NCBI RefSeq assembly: GCF_900104595.1
Contig: NZ_FNVY01000003.1
Span: forward strand, 1-64,000
Reading direction: 5' to 3'
DNA from: Enterococcus timonensis
Lineage (GTDB): Bacteria > Bacillota > Bacilli > Lactobacillales > Enterococcaceae
Length of the DNA stretch: 64,000 bases
A program made the translations under genes and the position numbers. Shown piece by piece: positions 35,636-43,399 of the stretch (position 1 is the first letter of the stretch; the number at the start of each line of letters is the position of its first letter). The notes below the pieces were generated by a model. That model had not been told where the DNA came from. It was given only the letters and a program-made list of their open reading frames with translations, and searched no databases.

Positions 35636-36268
35636 TTAGAAAAAATTTGTTAAAAAAAGTAAAGCGCCACTACAGACAACTGTGCCAAAAATCCCATAGA
35701 AGATATTTTTGCTGCGGTAATAGATGAAGCTTTGCATAAGAGAAAAAGCAGCGAATCCCAACAGCAACCAAATATTTCCGTCAACCCATGCCGAAAGACT
35801 ATCGGCAAAAATTAAAGCGAAAATGACACTGATTAGTCCGGCGACATACTTATTTTCCACTTGTTCTAATGGTAGGAAACGGAAAATAATTTCACTCATG
35901 AGAGGAAAAAGAATCAAAAAGTTTAAATATGCCACGGCGTTGGTTGGACCAGTAATGCCTTGCACATCAAAGAACAAGTAATAAACTAACGAAGAAATCC
36001 CCATAAAAATAACTGGCAGTACAATTGAATAGTGGAAAATTTTTTTAAGTTGAATCTTTTGGAGACTCGCCCATAAATCCTCTTGCCAAATCACTGCGGA
36101 TAGAAACACTGTTGAGAGGCGAAAATATAAAAAATCATGAGCCACTAAATGCTGAAAAATGCCTGGTGAAAGTTTTCCATATTGTAAATAAAAATAAAAT
36201 CCCAGCCAGACGAGAAGAAACACAACATTTTTTAAACTGTTTTTGCTTTTTACTTGGCTAATTTCCAT
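35636..36268 (-). CDS. CPBP-type intramembrane protein (degenerate motif)
   Basis: A 210-aa protein with about six or seven membrane helices. The segment FPLMSEIIFRFLPLE corresponds to the EExxxR motif of CPBP (Abi, CAAX-like) proteases, but the first Glu is Ser. No convincing second-motif histidine is visible, so catalysis is doubtful. CPBP proteins often accompany bacteriocin loci as processing or immunity proteins. RBS GGAGG just before the ATG at 36268. Part of the small-protein operon. Confidence 0.6.
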   Translation of the reverse strand: MEISQVKSKNSLKNVVFLLVWLGFYFYLQYGKLSPGIFQHLVAHDFLYFRLSTVFLSAVIWQEDLWASLQKIQLKKIFHYSIVLPVIFMGISSLVYYLFFDVQGITGPTNAVAYLNFLILFPLMSEIIFRFLPLEQVENKYVAGLISVIFALIFADSLSAWVDGNIWLLLGFAAFSLMQSFIYYRSKNIFYGIFGTVVCSGALLFLTNFF

Positions 36269-36313
36269 GATACCCTCCTTTATTTTTGGCTATACTCAGT
36301 AAATATTTTTTTA

Positions 36314-36673
36314 TCAATCTTCAGAAAAATATATATTGACTGCTTGCCATCCTTGGAAGATAAGGATGGCACCAATGACGAATGTTCTAAGGTCAAACCA
36401 GCCACTTTCGGAGGTTACTTGTATAAAAAGGCTAAGTAAGCTAAGCAATCCACCGAGAATATAGATGATTGAACTAGTTTGTTGTGCGGTCAGATCTTTT
36501 TGATCAGGAGCTGTATAGTACCAAAAAAAAGCCAAAAAAATACCAAGTCCTAACCAAATCCAACTTAAGTTAAGAACAGCGGAAAATAAACCTTCATCAA
36601 AAATTTTTAGAAGAATATTTAATCCACTGAAAAGCGCCACGTTTGCTGCAACAGCACTCCCGATTTTTTTCAT
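36314..36673 (-). CDS. Small polytopic membrane protein, island gene
   Basis: About 119 aa with four hydrophobic segments. I choose the ATG at 36673 (MKKIGSAVAANVALF) with AAAGGGG upstream. The first 14 residues are repeated almost exactly in a 22-aa open frame at 37343-37411 because the promoter and gene start have been duplicated. Unknown family. First gene downstream of promoter copy 1. Confidence 0.6.
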   Translation of the reverse strand: MKKIGSAVAANVALFSGLNILLKIFDEGLFSAVLNLSWIWLGLGIFLAFFWYYTAPDQKDLTAQQTSSIIYILGGLLSLLSLFIQVTSESGWFDLRTFVIGAILIFQGWQAVNIYFSED

Positions 36674-36786
36674 CGAATACAACCCCTTTCATTTAACCTG
36701 AGTATAGCGCTTAAAAAATTAATTACAAGGTCAATTTTGGCAAATGTCAAGAACTTCGGCATTAAAATTTTGAATTTTCTTTATTT
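36630..36786 (-). repeat. Duplicated promoter segment, copy 1
   Basis: About 157 bp, over 90% identical to 37368-37523 and in the same orientation. It covers the first codons of the downstream gene, a candidate promoter (TTGTAA, 16 bp, TATACT on the minus strand), and the 27-bp string at 36743-36769. Each copy also holds an uninterrupted 30-codon frame starting MPKFLTFAKI that overlaps the next start codon. Confidence 0.85.
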
Positions 36787-36886
36787 CTATATAGCGCCAA
36801 TCTAAACGCAGGGCAATATAATTACAAACTAAAAAAAGCAGCGCACAACTGATATATCCGATAATTGCTACTGGGAACTTTTTCAT
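36731..36886 (-). CDS. Short membrane-anchored protein, island gene
   Basis: A 51-aa open frame with one N-terminal membrane helix (VAIIGYISCALLFLVCNYIA) and a charged C-terminal half. The ribosome site is weak (AAGAAG). Its last 15 or so codons lie in the duplicated segment, so the 3' end may have been changed by the duplication. Unknown function; moderate confidence that it is translated. Confidence 0.4.
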   Translation of the reverse strand: MKKFPVAIIGYISCALLFLVCNYIALRLDWRYIEIKKIQNFNAEVLDICQN

Positions 36887-36921
36887 TGTGTCTTCTTGCT
36901 AGAGCAGTTTTGGAATAGATT

Positions 36922-37026
36922 TTATTTTCTTTTTCTTAAAAAGTTTCGGATAAGTGGTGGTAGGTATTTAACAAGGAGTACGATAACAGTAATCGTACCA
37001 AGAAGAACGATTTGTAAAATAAGCAT
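36922..37026 (-). CDS. Cationic hydrophobic 34-aa peptide
   Basis: The peptide begins MLILQIVLLGTITVIVLLVK and ends in the basic tail RNFLRKRK. AAAGGATC lies 8 nt upstream of the ATG, directly behind a terminator-like hairpin. The pattern of one membrane helix plus a basic tail resembles small toxic or antimicrobial membrane peptides, but no family match can be claimed. Confidence 0.5.
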   Translation of the reverse strand: MLILQIVLLGTITVIVLLVKYLPPLIRNFLRKRK

Positions 37027-37042
37027 GGCGAGGATCCTTTAA

Positions 37043-37085
37043 AAAAATCCAAGGCGAACTTTGAGAAGGTTACCTTGGATTTTTG
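37043..37085 (-). terminator. Terminator inside the small-peptide operon
   Basis: ATCCAAGG/CCTTGGAT with T-rich flanks on both strands. It separates paralogue B and its coupled peptide from the 34-aa peptide gene. Confidence 0.65.
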
Positions 37086-37162
37086 ATTAGTAAATAGCGA
37101 TGAAGTATGAATAAATTTTTTGTGAAGTAGTCGTGAAGTAAGGAAACAAAATGAGGACTCAT
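37070..37162 (-). CDS. Possible coupled 30-aa peptide
   Basis: Open frame starting MSPHFVSLLHDYFTKN. Its ATG overlaps the TAA stop of paralogue B (TAATG). It ends within the hairpin of the following terminator. No ribosome site of its own; translation would depend on coupling. Low confidence. Confidence 0.25.
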   Translation of the reverse strand: MSPHFVSLLHDYFTKNLFILHRYLLIKNPR

Positions 37163-37350
37163 TAGCGAGAGTGCTCATTTTTATCCTCCTTAATGTTTTT
37201 TTTAACTTTTATTATTGAATATACTGCGCCAAAAGTAAAATAGAGGATCGTCCAAAGCCAAGATAATTTTGGAAAATGGTCGTTGACGATGCTCATAACA
37301 ATAGCCGATAAATATATAGGTATCAGTGAAATCCATAATTTTTTATTCAT
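37162..37350 (-). CDS. Small membrane protein, paralogue B
   Basis: A 62-aa protein with two membrane helices and the tail KNIKEDKNEHSR, related to paralogue A at 35279-35461. Its start overlaps the end of a 22-codon frame (37343-37411) created by the duplicated gene start, so it is probably translated from promoter copy 2 by coupling. Unknown function. Confidence 0.6.
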   Translation of the reverse strand: MNKKLWISLIPIYLSAIVMSIVNDHFPKLSWLWTILYFTFGAVYSIIKVKKNIKEDKNEHSR

Positions 37351-37411
37351 TTTTTTCTACCTTTGCTAAAAGCGCCACGTTTGCTGCAACAGCACTCCCA
37401 GTTTTTTTCAT
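37343..37411 (-). pseudogene. Truncated duplicate of the 36673 gene start (22-codon leader)
   Basis: The frame MKKTGSAVAANVALL matches the first codons of the gene at 36673, then runs into AKVEKNE and stops overlapping the next ATG. It marks the end of the duplication. Confidence 0.6.
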
Positions 37412-37523
37412 AGAATACAAACCCTTTCATTTAACCTGAGTATAGCGCTTAAAAAATTAATTGCAAGGACAATTTTGGCAAATGTCAAGAACTTCGGCAT
37501 TAAAATTTAAATTTTCTTTATTT
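37368..37523 (-). repeat. Duplicated promoter segment, copy 2
   Basis: Second copy of the segment at 36630-36786. It contains the 27-bp string at 37481-37507 and a candidate promoter (TTGCAA, 16 bp, TATACT on the minus strand). It lies between paralogue B and the divergent Rgg gene, so it may hold the operator recognised by that regulator. Confidence 0.85.
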
Positions 37524-37579
37524 TAGAAAAAATTTCAGTATAATTGAGGTAACGGAAAGACAGGGAGGGGATTAGTGAG

Positions 37580-38461
37580 ATGGAGCACGGAAAAATTATT
37601 AGTCAGTTGCGAAAAAATCACGGAATTACTCAAGAACAATTGTGCCAGGGAATTTGTTCCAGACAAACTTTAATGAGTATTGAAAGTGATGGTAGGAATA
37701 TTCGGCATGATTTATTAGCTGCTTTTTTAAAAAAAATGTACATTGCTTGGGATGAGTATGAATTTATTTGCAATGACTATCAAAATTCTCCTGAAAACCA
37801 AGCCTATCAGTTATTACTAAAAAAAATGACGGATGGAAAAGTCCAGTTCCCCCAAGATGTTAATGTGTTTAAAAAGAAATACCAAGAGACGCAAAAAATT
37901 GAATATTTAACGATGACCTTATTGGCAGCGAAAAGTGCAGCTGCCAATTTATCTATCGAAATGTCGACAATGAGTTTAGAAAAAGAAATATTCATCATCA
38001 AACAATATCTCAAGCACGCCAAAAATTTGGGCCGTTTTGAATTGGGGATGATGGCAAATATTCTTTTTATTTTTGAGATGGAAGAGTTGAAAGAAGATTA
38101 TGGAAATCTCCAACTAAAAATCCAAAAATTTTCGCAATTAAGATATTCTGAAGATTATCTGTTTGTTTTTTATAGTAATCTGATTAACTGGTCGATTAGT
38201 CGAGACCAGTGGGATTTTGCACGTCGAGTTCAAGGTGATCTTCAAAAATTTCTCCAGCCGAAACCTAGGCAATATTTTGTTTATGAAAATCTTGTCAGCG
38301 AATTCTATACCTTACTGTTGGCAAGTTATAATCTGACTAATGATCCAGCTGATTTCACGGAGCATTTAGCATTTGTCAATCGCTTTGTGGGGGAAAATCG
38401 TGGGGCGATGTATGCTAAAGCAATTCAGCAGATGGAAAATTGGCGCAAAAACCAAAATTGA
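37580..38461 (+). CDS. Rgg/GadR/MutR family transcriptional regulator
   Basis: A 293-aa regulator. The N-terminal helix-turn-helix (residues 5-60; LRKNHGITQEQLCQGICSRQ) is followed by an all-helical TPR-like domain that in this family binds short peptides. A good ribosome site (GGGAGGGG) precedes the ATG. It is divergent from the small-peptide series and next to promoter copy 2. Rgg proteins usually control adjacent peptide or bacteriocin genes, so it is the likely regulator of the island. The cognate peptide is not identified. Confidence 0.85.
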   Translation: MEHGKIISQLRKNHGITQEQLCQGICSRQTLMSIESDGRNIRHDLLAAFLKKMYIAWDEYEFICNDYQNSPENQAYQLLLKKMTDGKVQFPQDVNVFKKKYQETQKIEYLTMTLLAAKSAAANLSIEMSTMSLEKEIFIIKQYLKHAKNLGRFELGMMANILFIFEMEELKEDYGNLQLKIQKFSQLRYSEDYLFVFYSNLINWSISRDQWDFARRVQGDLQKFLQPKPRQYFVYENLVSEFYTLLLASYNLTNDPADFTEHLAFVNRFVGENRGAMYAKAIQQMENWRKNQN

Positions 38462-38520
38462 AGAATTTCTCCGATTGGCTCAAGATATGATAAAATGAAG
38501 TGTGTTTGAGAGGAGCTATG

Positions 38521-40479
38521 ATGGATAAAAAAGTACGAAAACAATTTTTACTGAGTGTCCTTTTGACGATTTTGCTAGAAGTGGTGACCGTGGTCTGGTT
38601 ACCGACTTGGCAAATCAAGGTACTCCTAATTATGATGATCAACTTGCTTTTGGCCGTCAGTATTTATCGAGTCATTAAACTGTTGCATCAGTCTAATGAA
38701 GAAAGAATAAAAATCGCCACAGCCAGAGCAGAAGAAGGAATCACTTCGGCGGTGAATACTTTGCCAGTAGGAATTATTGCCTACGACAGTAAAAATCGAC
38801 TGCAGTGGGCCAACCCTTATGCGATTTTACAATTGGGAGAGTCAGAATATTTAAAAACGACTGCAGGAATGGCGGAGCTCATTGCCGTAAGCGAAAAAAA
38901 TAAACCGTACTTAACTTATGAAGCGCGGGATTACTTGGTGGTGAAAGATACTGAGAATCAGTTGCTTTATTTTCAAGAGATTACTCGGGAAAATGAGTTG
39001 CGGCAAAAAAATCTCGAATCGCGTTTAGTAATTGGTATTTTGGCCTTAGACAATTATGATGAAGTCACCGATAAGATGGATGAAAAAGAAATTTCTTATT
39101 TAAATAGTTTTTTGACCACTTATATTTCTGATTGGATGAACGAGCATCAAGTGTTCTACAAGCGAATCAATTCTGAGCGTTACTTTTTTTCTTGTCAGTA
39201 TCAGGATTTAGAAGTGATGATGGAGAAAAAATTTGATTTGTTAGACATTATGCGTAAAGCAACCAATGAACAAGCTGTGCCGATTACAATTTCCATGGGG
39301 ATTGCTTATGGCACGGAAAATCCGGAAAAAATTGGGGCCGGCGCGCAAAGTAATTTGGATATGGCTTTGGTGCGTGGTGGCGATCAAGTGGTAGTTAAAG
39401 AAGAAGCGGAAAATAGTAAAGCTCAGTATTTCGGTGGGAAAACTTCTTCGAATATTAAACGAACCCGGGTCCGCTCTCGAGCAATCGGGACAGCTCTTGG
39501 TGAATTGATGGATGCGGCAGACTCGGTGTTTATTATGGGACATAATTATCCAGATATGGATGTGATTGGCGCCGCATTTGGTGTAGCCGCTTTGGCGGGA
39601 TTTCATGAAAAAGCTTCTTGGGTAGTGATTGACCCAGCGAAAATGATTCCCGATGTGGAAAAAGCATTGAAGGAAATTCAAAAATATCCTGAGTTGGCTA
39701 AAAAAATTGTTACCCCGCAAGAAGCAATGCAACGAAAAAGTACAAATTCATTGTTAGTAATGGTGGATTACAATCGGCCGAGCCTTTCTGTTTCGCCGGC
39801 GGTTTATGAATCTTTTGAAAGAGTAGCGGTCATTGATCATCATCGGCGGGGCGAGGAATTTCCAAAGTCGCCGTTACTCGTTTATTTAGAATCATCGGCT
39901 TCATCGGCTTCTGAGCTGGTGGCAGAATTAATTGATTTTCAAGATGATCGGCGCCATCAAATTACAAAATTAGAAGCAACACTATTGTATGGTGGGATGG
40001 TAGTGGACACGAAGAGCTTTAAAGTTCGCACCACTTCCCGAACATTTGATATTGCTAGTTTTTTGAAGGCAAAAGGCGCGGATCTTAGTCTGGCGGAATA
40101 TTTATTGAGTTCCGATTTGCAAAGTTATTTAGATATGAGTCGTTTGATTAGTAAAACGGAATACATTACTAAAGATATTGTAATTGTTACCGGCAAAGAA
40201 GATCAATCTTACGACCCAGTGACCGCCGCCAAAGCTGCTGATACTTTATTAGGTCTGCAAGATATTCATGCTTCATTTGTGATTACGAAAAGGACGGATG
40301 GGCAAGTGGGGATTTCTGCTCGGAGCAACGGATCGGTTAATGTGCAAGTGATTATGGAAGATCTCGGCGGCGGTGGTCATTTTACGAATGCTGCGGTACA
40401 ATTAAAGACGAGCGTTGCTGACGCCAAGGAGCAATTATTGGCCGTCATTGAAAAAAATAAAGAGAATCAAAGTAATTAA
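38521..40479 (+). CDS. gdpP: Cyclic-di-AMP phosphodiesterase GdpP
   Basis: Hydrolyses c-di-AMP to pApA; 652 aa. Two N-terminal membrane helices, a PAS-like region, a degenerate GGDEF domain (about 175-305) and the DHH/DHHA1 phosphodiesterase: GHNYPDMDVIGAA, VIDHHRRG, GGGGHFTNAA near the end. The ATG at 38521 is chosen because AGGAG is 5 nt upstream; ATG 38518 is too close to it. Followed by rplI and dnaB, the conserved order. Confidence 0.95.
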   Translation: MDKKVRKQFLLSVLLTILLEVVTVVWLPTWQIKVLLIMMINLLLAVSIYRVIKLLHQSNEERIKIATARAEEGITSAVNTLPVGIIAYDSKNRLQWANPYAILQLGESEYLKTTAGMAELIAVSEKNKPYLTYEARDYLVVKDTENQLLYFQEITRENELRQKNLESRLVIGILALDNYDEVTDKMDEKEISYLNSFLTTYISDWMNEHQVFYKRINSERYFFSCQYQDLEVMMEKKFDLLDIMRKATNEQAVPITISMGIAYGTENPEKIGAGAQSNLDMALVRGGDQVVVKEEAENSKAQYFGGKTSSNIKRTRVRSRAIGTALGELMDAADSVFIMGHNYPDMDVIGAAFGVAALAGFHEKASWVVIDPAKMIPDVEKALKEIQKYPELAKKIVTPQEAMQRKSTNSLLVMVDYNRPSLSVSPAVYESFERVAVIDHHRRGEEFPKSPLLVYLESSASSASELVAELIDFQDDRRHQITKLEATLLYGGMVVDTKSFKVRTTSRTFDIASFLKAKGADLSLAEYLLSSDLQSYLDMSRLISKTEYITKDIVIVTGKEDQSYDPVTAAKAADTLLGLQDIHASFVITKRTDGQVGISARSNGSVNVQVIMEDLGGGGHFTNAAVQLKTSVADAKEQLLAVIEKNKENQSN

Positions 40480-40529
40480 GAAGTGAATGAAAAAATGAAC
40501 GAAAAAGTTGTCGAAAAGGAGTGTCTTAA

Positions 40530-40982
40530 ATGAAAGTTATTTTTTTAGAAGACGTTAAAGGTAAAGGAAAAAAAGGGCAAGTCAAAGAAGTGGCTACCGG
40601 TTATGCGCAAAATTATTTGTTGAAAAATAATCTCGCCAAAGAAGCTAATAATTCCAGCTTGAGCCAACTTTCCGCGCAACAAAAAGCGCAAGAAAAACAC
40701 GAAGCTGAAATTTTAGCTGAAGCGCAACAATTAAAAGCGACTTTAGAAGATGAAAAAACCGTCGTTAAAATTACCGCTAAATCTGGTGAAGACGGCCGCT
40801 TGTTTGGCTCGATTCCTTCCAAACAAATTGCCCAAGCTTTAGAAAAACAATTCGGCGTCATCATCGACAAACGCAAACTTGAACTCGATCATCCATTGCG
40901 GACGTTAGGACTCGCCGATGTGCCAGTGAAATTGCACCCAGCAGTTACCGCTAAATTACGCGTCCAAGTCGTTGAACAATAA
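40530..40982 (+). CDS. rplI: 50S ribosomal protein L9
   Basis: A 150-aa ribosomal protein. N-terminal domain [20 protein letters not shown], long connecting helix, C-terminal domain with [28 protein letters not shown]. Followed by a strong terminator, so dnaB is separately transcribed. Confidence 0.97.
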   Translation: MKVIFLEDVKGKGKKGQVKEVATGYAQNYLLKNNLAKEANNSSLSQLSAQQKAQEKHEAEILAEAQQLKATLEDEKTVVKITAKSGEDGRLFGSIPSKQIAQALEKQFGVIIDKRKLELDHPLRTLGLADVPVKLHPAVTAKLRVQVVEQ

Positions 40983-40996
40983 AATACGAAAAAATC

Positions 40997-41040
40997 AAAA
41001 GACCAACGAAAAAGAAAAATTTTTCGTTGGTCTTTTTTTT
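40997..41040 (+). terminator. rplI terminator
   Basis: Perfect 17-bp AAAAGACCAACGAAAAA hairpin with a T run. Confidence 0.9.
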
Positions 41041-41152
41041 ATTGGAAAAAAAGATGAAAAAAATTTTTTTAAAATGGAACACTTTGGCAGGGCTATTTCG
41101 TATCAATAGGTGTAGAGGCCACTACAACAAAAAAATTTGAGGAGGAAATAGT

Positions 41153-41362
41153 ATGATTGAAGTATTTAATGGAGCCAAAGTGGAAGTGTATTTGCAAGTT
41201 GCCGGGAGCGAAAAGAGCGTTAAGGAATCTTTTTCCGATGTGACTGAAGGTGCGGATGGTGAAAAATTATTGGATTTTGCAGCGATTATGGCGGACCTTG
41301 CTCCTACTAGTCACTCGCTAAATTATGCAGTCGGTCATGTTGCTACGCGCTTTATGCGCTAA
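41153..41362 (+). CDS. DUF1659-like small protein
   Basis: A 69-aa protein of unknown function. The layout resembles DUF1659 proteins, which are found paired with DUF2922 proteins as here. AGGAGG precedes the ATG. Placed between rplI and dnaB, 22 bp ahead of its partner. No catalytic residues are apparent. Confidence 0.6.
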   Translation: MIEVFNGAKVEVYLQVAGSEKSVKESFSDVTEGADGEKLLDFAAIMADLAPTSHSLNYAVGHVATRFMR

Positions 41363-41384
41363 AAAAATTAGAGGAGGAAAAAAA

Positions 41385-41600
41385 ATGTCAAAAAAATTAA
41401 AATTAGTATTTAAAGATTCATTAGGAAAAACGTCCACCTTAGCACCAGCGATTTCTGATGTCTTGCTGGATGCCGAAGTGGTGGAAAATAGTATGCAGGC
41501 CATTTCAGCCTTAGAACTTTTTGAAAAAGATGCCGTCTTGAAATACGCCACCCCCGTTTCAGCTAACTATACTGAAACGATTGTTACACCCATTTTTTAA
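41385..41600 (+). CDS. DUF2922 family small protein
   Basis: A 71-aa protein that begins MSKKLKLVFKDSLGKT, typical of DUF2922. The ATG at 41385 has AGAGGAGG upstream; an earlier open frame from 41325 is not needed. It is the second gene of a two-gene unit ending at a strong terminator. Function unknown. Confidence 0.75.
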   Translation: MSKKLKLVFKDSLGKTSTLAPAISDVLLDAEVVENSMQAISALELFEKDAVLKYATPVSANYTETIVTPIF

Positions 41601-41608
41601 ACGAGCAA

Positions 41609-41650
41609 AAAGAAGAAACCGCCGATAAATTTCGGCGGTTTCTTCTTTTG
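41609..41650 (+). terminator. Terminator of the DUF1659/DUF2922 pair
   Basis: GAAGAAACCGCCGA/TCGGCGGTTTCTTC hairpin followed by T. Confidence 0.9.
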
Positions 41651-41662
41651 TAATGAAAGAAA

Positions 41663-41689
41663 AATTTTAATGCCGAAGTTCTTGACATT
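41663..41689 (+). promoter_or_regulatory. Third copy of the 27-bp island promoter string
   Basis: Identical over 27 bp to the strings at 36743-36769 and 37481-37507 (complement). The core is GCCGAAGTTCTTGACATT, and AAATTG is also conserved at the same distance downstream. It stands between a terminator and the dnaB promoter. It may be an operator of the Rgg-like regulator. Confidence 0.6.
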
Positions 41690-41785
41690 GGGAGAAATTG
41701 GCATGGAAAGATTATACATAAAAAATCTCCAGTGAAACAAATTTATTTTTCATAGATATTATTCTTTTTATATTGGAGGCCTGCA

Positions 41786-41814
41786 TTGTACTTTTGAGCA
41801 AATTCTTATACAAT
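41786..41814 (+). promoter_or_regulatory. dnaB promoter
   Basis: TTGTAC (41786-41791), 17-bp spacer, TACAAT (41809-41814). Confidence 0.55.
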
Positions 41815-41842
41815 GAAGACAAACATTTAAAGGAGCGAGATT

Positions 41843-43207
41843 GTGAACGAAGCATTTGAAGAGCGGATTCCACCGCAAAATTTGGAAGCAGAACAAGCGG
41901 TTTTAGGTTCGATTTTCTTAGATGCTGATCGCTTAGTTGAAGCTAGCGAATACATTACCGCTGATGATTTTTACAAACGGAGCCATCGTTTGATTTTCCA
42001 AGCTATGTTGAGTCTCAATGATCGCAACGAGGCCATCGATGTGGTGACTTTGAAAAATCAATTGGAACAGGCTAATCAGTTAGAAGATATTGGCGGGATT
42101 TCTTATTTGTCCGAATTGGCATTGGCAGTACCCACCGCAGCCAACGTTGTCTATTACGCCAAAATTGTCGAAGAAAAATCATTGTTGCGCAACTTAATTT
42201 CCACCGCTACGGCCATTGTCCAAGAAGGATACAGCCAAGAAGATGGCGTGGAAAATATTTTAGATGAAGCTGAACGAAAAATTTTAGAAGTATCTGAGCG
42301 TCGCAATCGTTCAGGATTTTTATTAATTCGCGATGTTTTAAATACGGCGATTGCTAACATCGACCGCTTATATCAAAATGACGAAGAAATCACCGGATTG
42401 CCCACGGGTTATTTGGCGCTAGATAAAATGACCGCCGGCTTGCAGCCGGATGAATTAATTATTTTAGCGGCGCGACCTGCTGTAGGGAAAACGGCCTTTG
42501 CGCTTAATATTGCTCAAAATGTCGGAACGAAAACGGATAAAGCAGTGGCGATTTTTAGTTTGGAAATGGGAGCTGAATCTTTAGTCAATCGGATGCTTTG
42601 TGCAGAAGGATCTATTGAAGCCAGCCACTTGCGGACCGGACAACTTTCAGAAATCGAATGGCAAAGTTTGATTGTTGCCATGGGTTCATTATCGCGAGCC
42701 AATATTTATATTGATGATACGCCGGGAATTAAAGTGGCTGAAATCCGGGCGAAATGTCGGAAGCTGGCACAAGAAAAAGGAAATCTCGGTTTAGTTGTGA
42801 TTGATTATTTACAATTAATAGAAGGAACTGGTCGGGAAAATCGTCAACAAGAAGTTTCAGAAATTTCGCGGCAATTAAAAAAAATCGCCAAAGAATTACA
42901 TGTGCCCGTGATTGCTTTGTCTCAGCTTTCTCGTTCAGTTGAGCAGCGGCAAGATAAAAAACCAGTGCTTTCTGATATTCGTGAATCTGGATCAATTGAA
43001 CAAGATGCTGATATCGTGGCTTTCTTGTATCGGGAAGATTATTATGAGCGTGAAGGCGAGGACGAAGAAGAAAGTTCTGGCCGGGAAAATATTGTCGAAG
43101 TCATTATTGAAAAAAACCGAAGCGGCGCCCGCGGGACTGTCGAGTTGTTATTTATCAAAGAATATAATAAATTTTCTTCGATTTCTAATATGCAAGAAGC
43201 GTATTAA
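41843..43207 (+). CDS. dnaB: Replicative DNA helicase (DnaB family, DnaC of Firmicutes)
   Basis: Hexameric fork helicase, 454 aa. The N-terminal helical domain (NLEAEQAVLGSIF) is followed by a RecA-type motor: Walker A AARPAVGKTAF (about 213), LVVIDYLQLI, and QLSRSVEQRQDKKP. The GTG at 41843 has AAAGGAG upstream. Followed by a terminator. Confidence 0.97.
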   Translation: MNEAFEERIPPQNLEAEQAVLGSIFLDADRLVEASEYITADDFYKRSHRLIFQAMLSLNDRNEAIDVVTLKNQLEQANQLEDIGGISYLSELALAVPTAANVVYYAKIVEEKSLLRNLISTATAIVQEGYSQEDGVENILDEAERKILEVSERRNRSGFLLIRDVLNTAIANIDRLYQNDEEITGLPTGYLALDKMTAGLQPDELIILAARPAVGKTAFALNIAQNVGTKTDKAVAIFSLEMGAESLVNRMLCAEGSIEASHLRTGQLSEIEWQSLIVAMGSLSRANIYIDDTPGIKVAEIRAKCRKLAQEKGNLGLVVIDYLQLIEGTGRENRQQEVSEISRQLKKIAKELHVPVIALSQLSRSVEQRQDKKPVLSDIRESGSIEQDADIVAFLYREDYYEREGEDEEESSGRENIVEVIIEKNRSGARGTVELLFIKEYNKFSSISNMQEAY

Positions 43208-43221
43208 AGATAATAATTTAA

Positions 43222-43259
43222 AACCAACAAGTAGCAGGAAAGACTTGTTGGTTTTTTTT
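43222..43259 (+). terminator. dnaB terminator
   Basis: AACCAACAAG/CTTGTTGGTT hairpin followed by T8. Confidence 0.85.
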
Positions 43260-43339
43260 GTGTGTATTTTTTATTTTTGGAAAATGTTCGTGTTTTGGTG
43301 TTTTTATTTAATTTAAAAAAATAATCATTCGAAAATAAG

Positions 43340-43368
43340 TTGAAATTTAGTGTCGTTTCCGTTAGAAT
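43340..43368 (+). promoter_or_regulatory. purA promoter
   Basis: TTGAAA (43340-43345), 17-bp spacer, TAGAAT (43363-43368). Confidence 0.6.
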
Positions 43369-43399
43369 ATATATGTTTGAAAGACGAAGGAGTGAAGTA

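Noticed and set aside
36936-37178. An 80-codon open frame on the minus strand
   Set aside because: It runs through the terminator hairpin and overlaps a better-supported 34-codon frame with a ribosome site.
41671-41734. Short frame starting MPKFLTLGEIGMERL as a pheromone gene
   Set aside because: Only the first six codons match the island copies and the identity is at DNA level in a non-coding setting, so a regulatory site is simpler. Not fully excluded.
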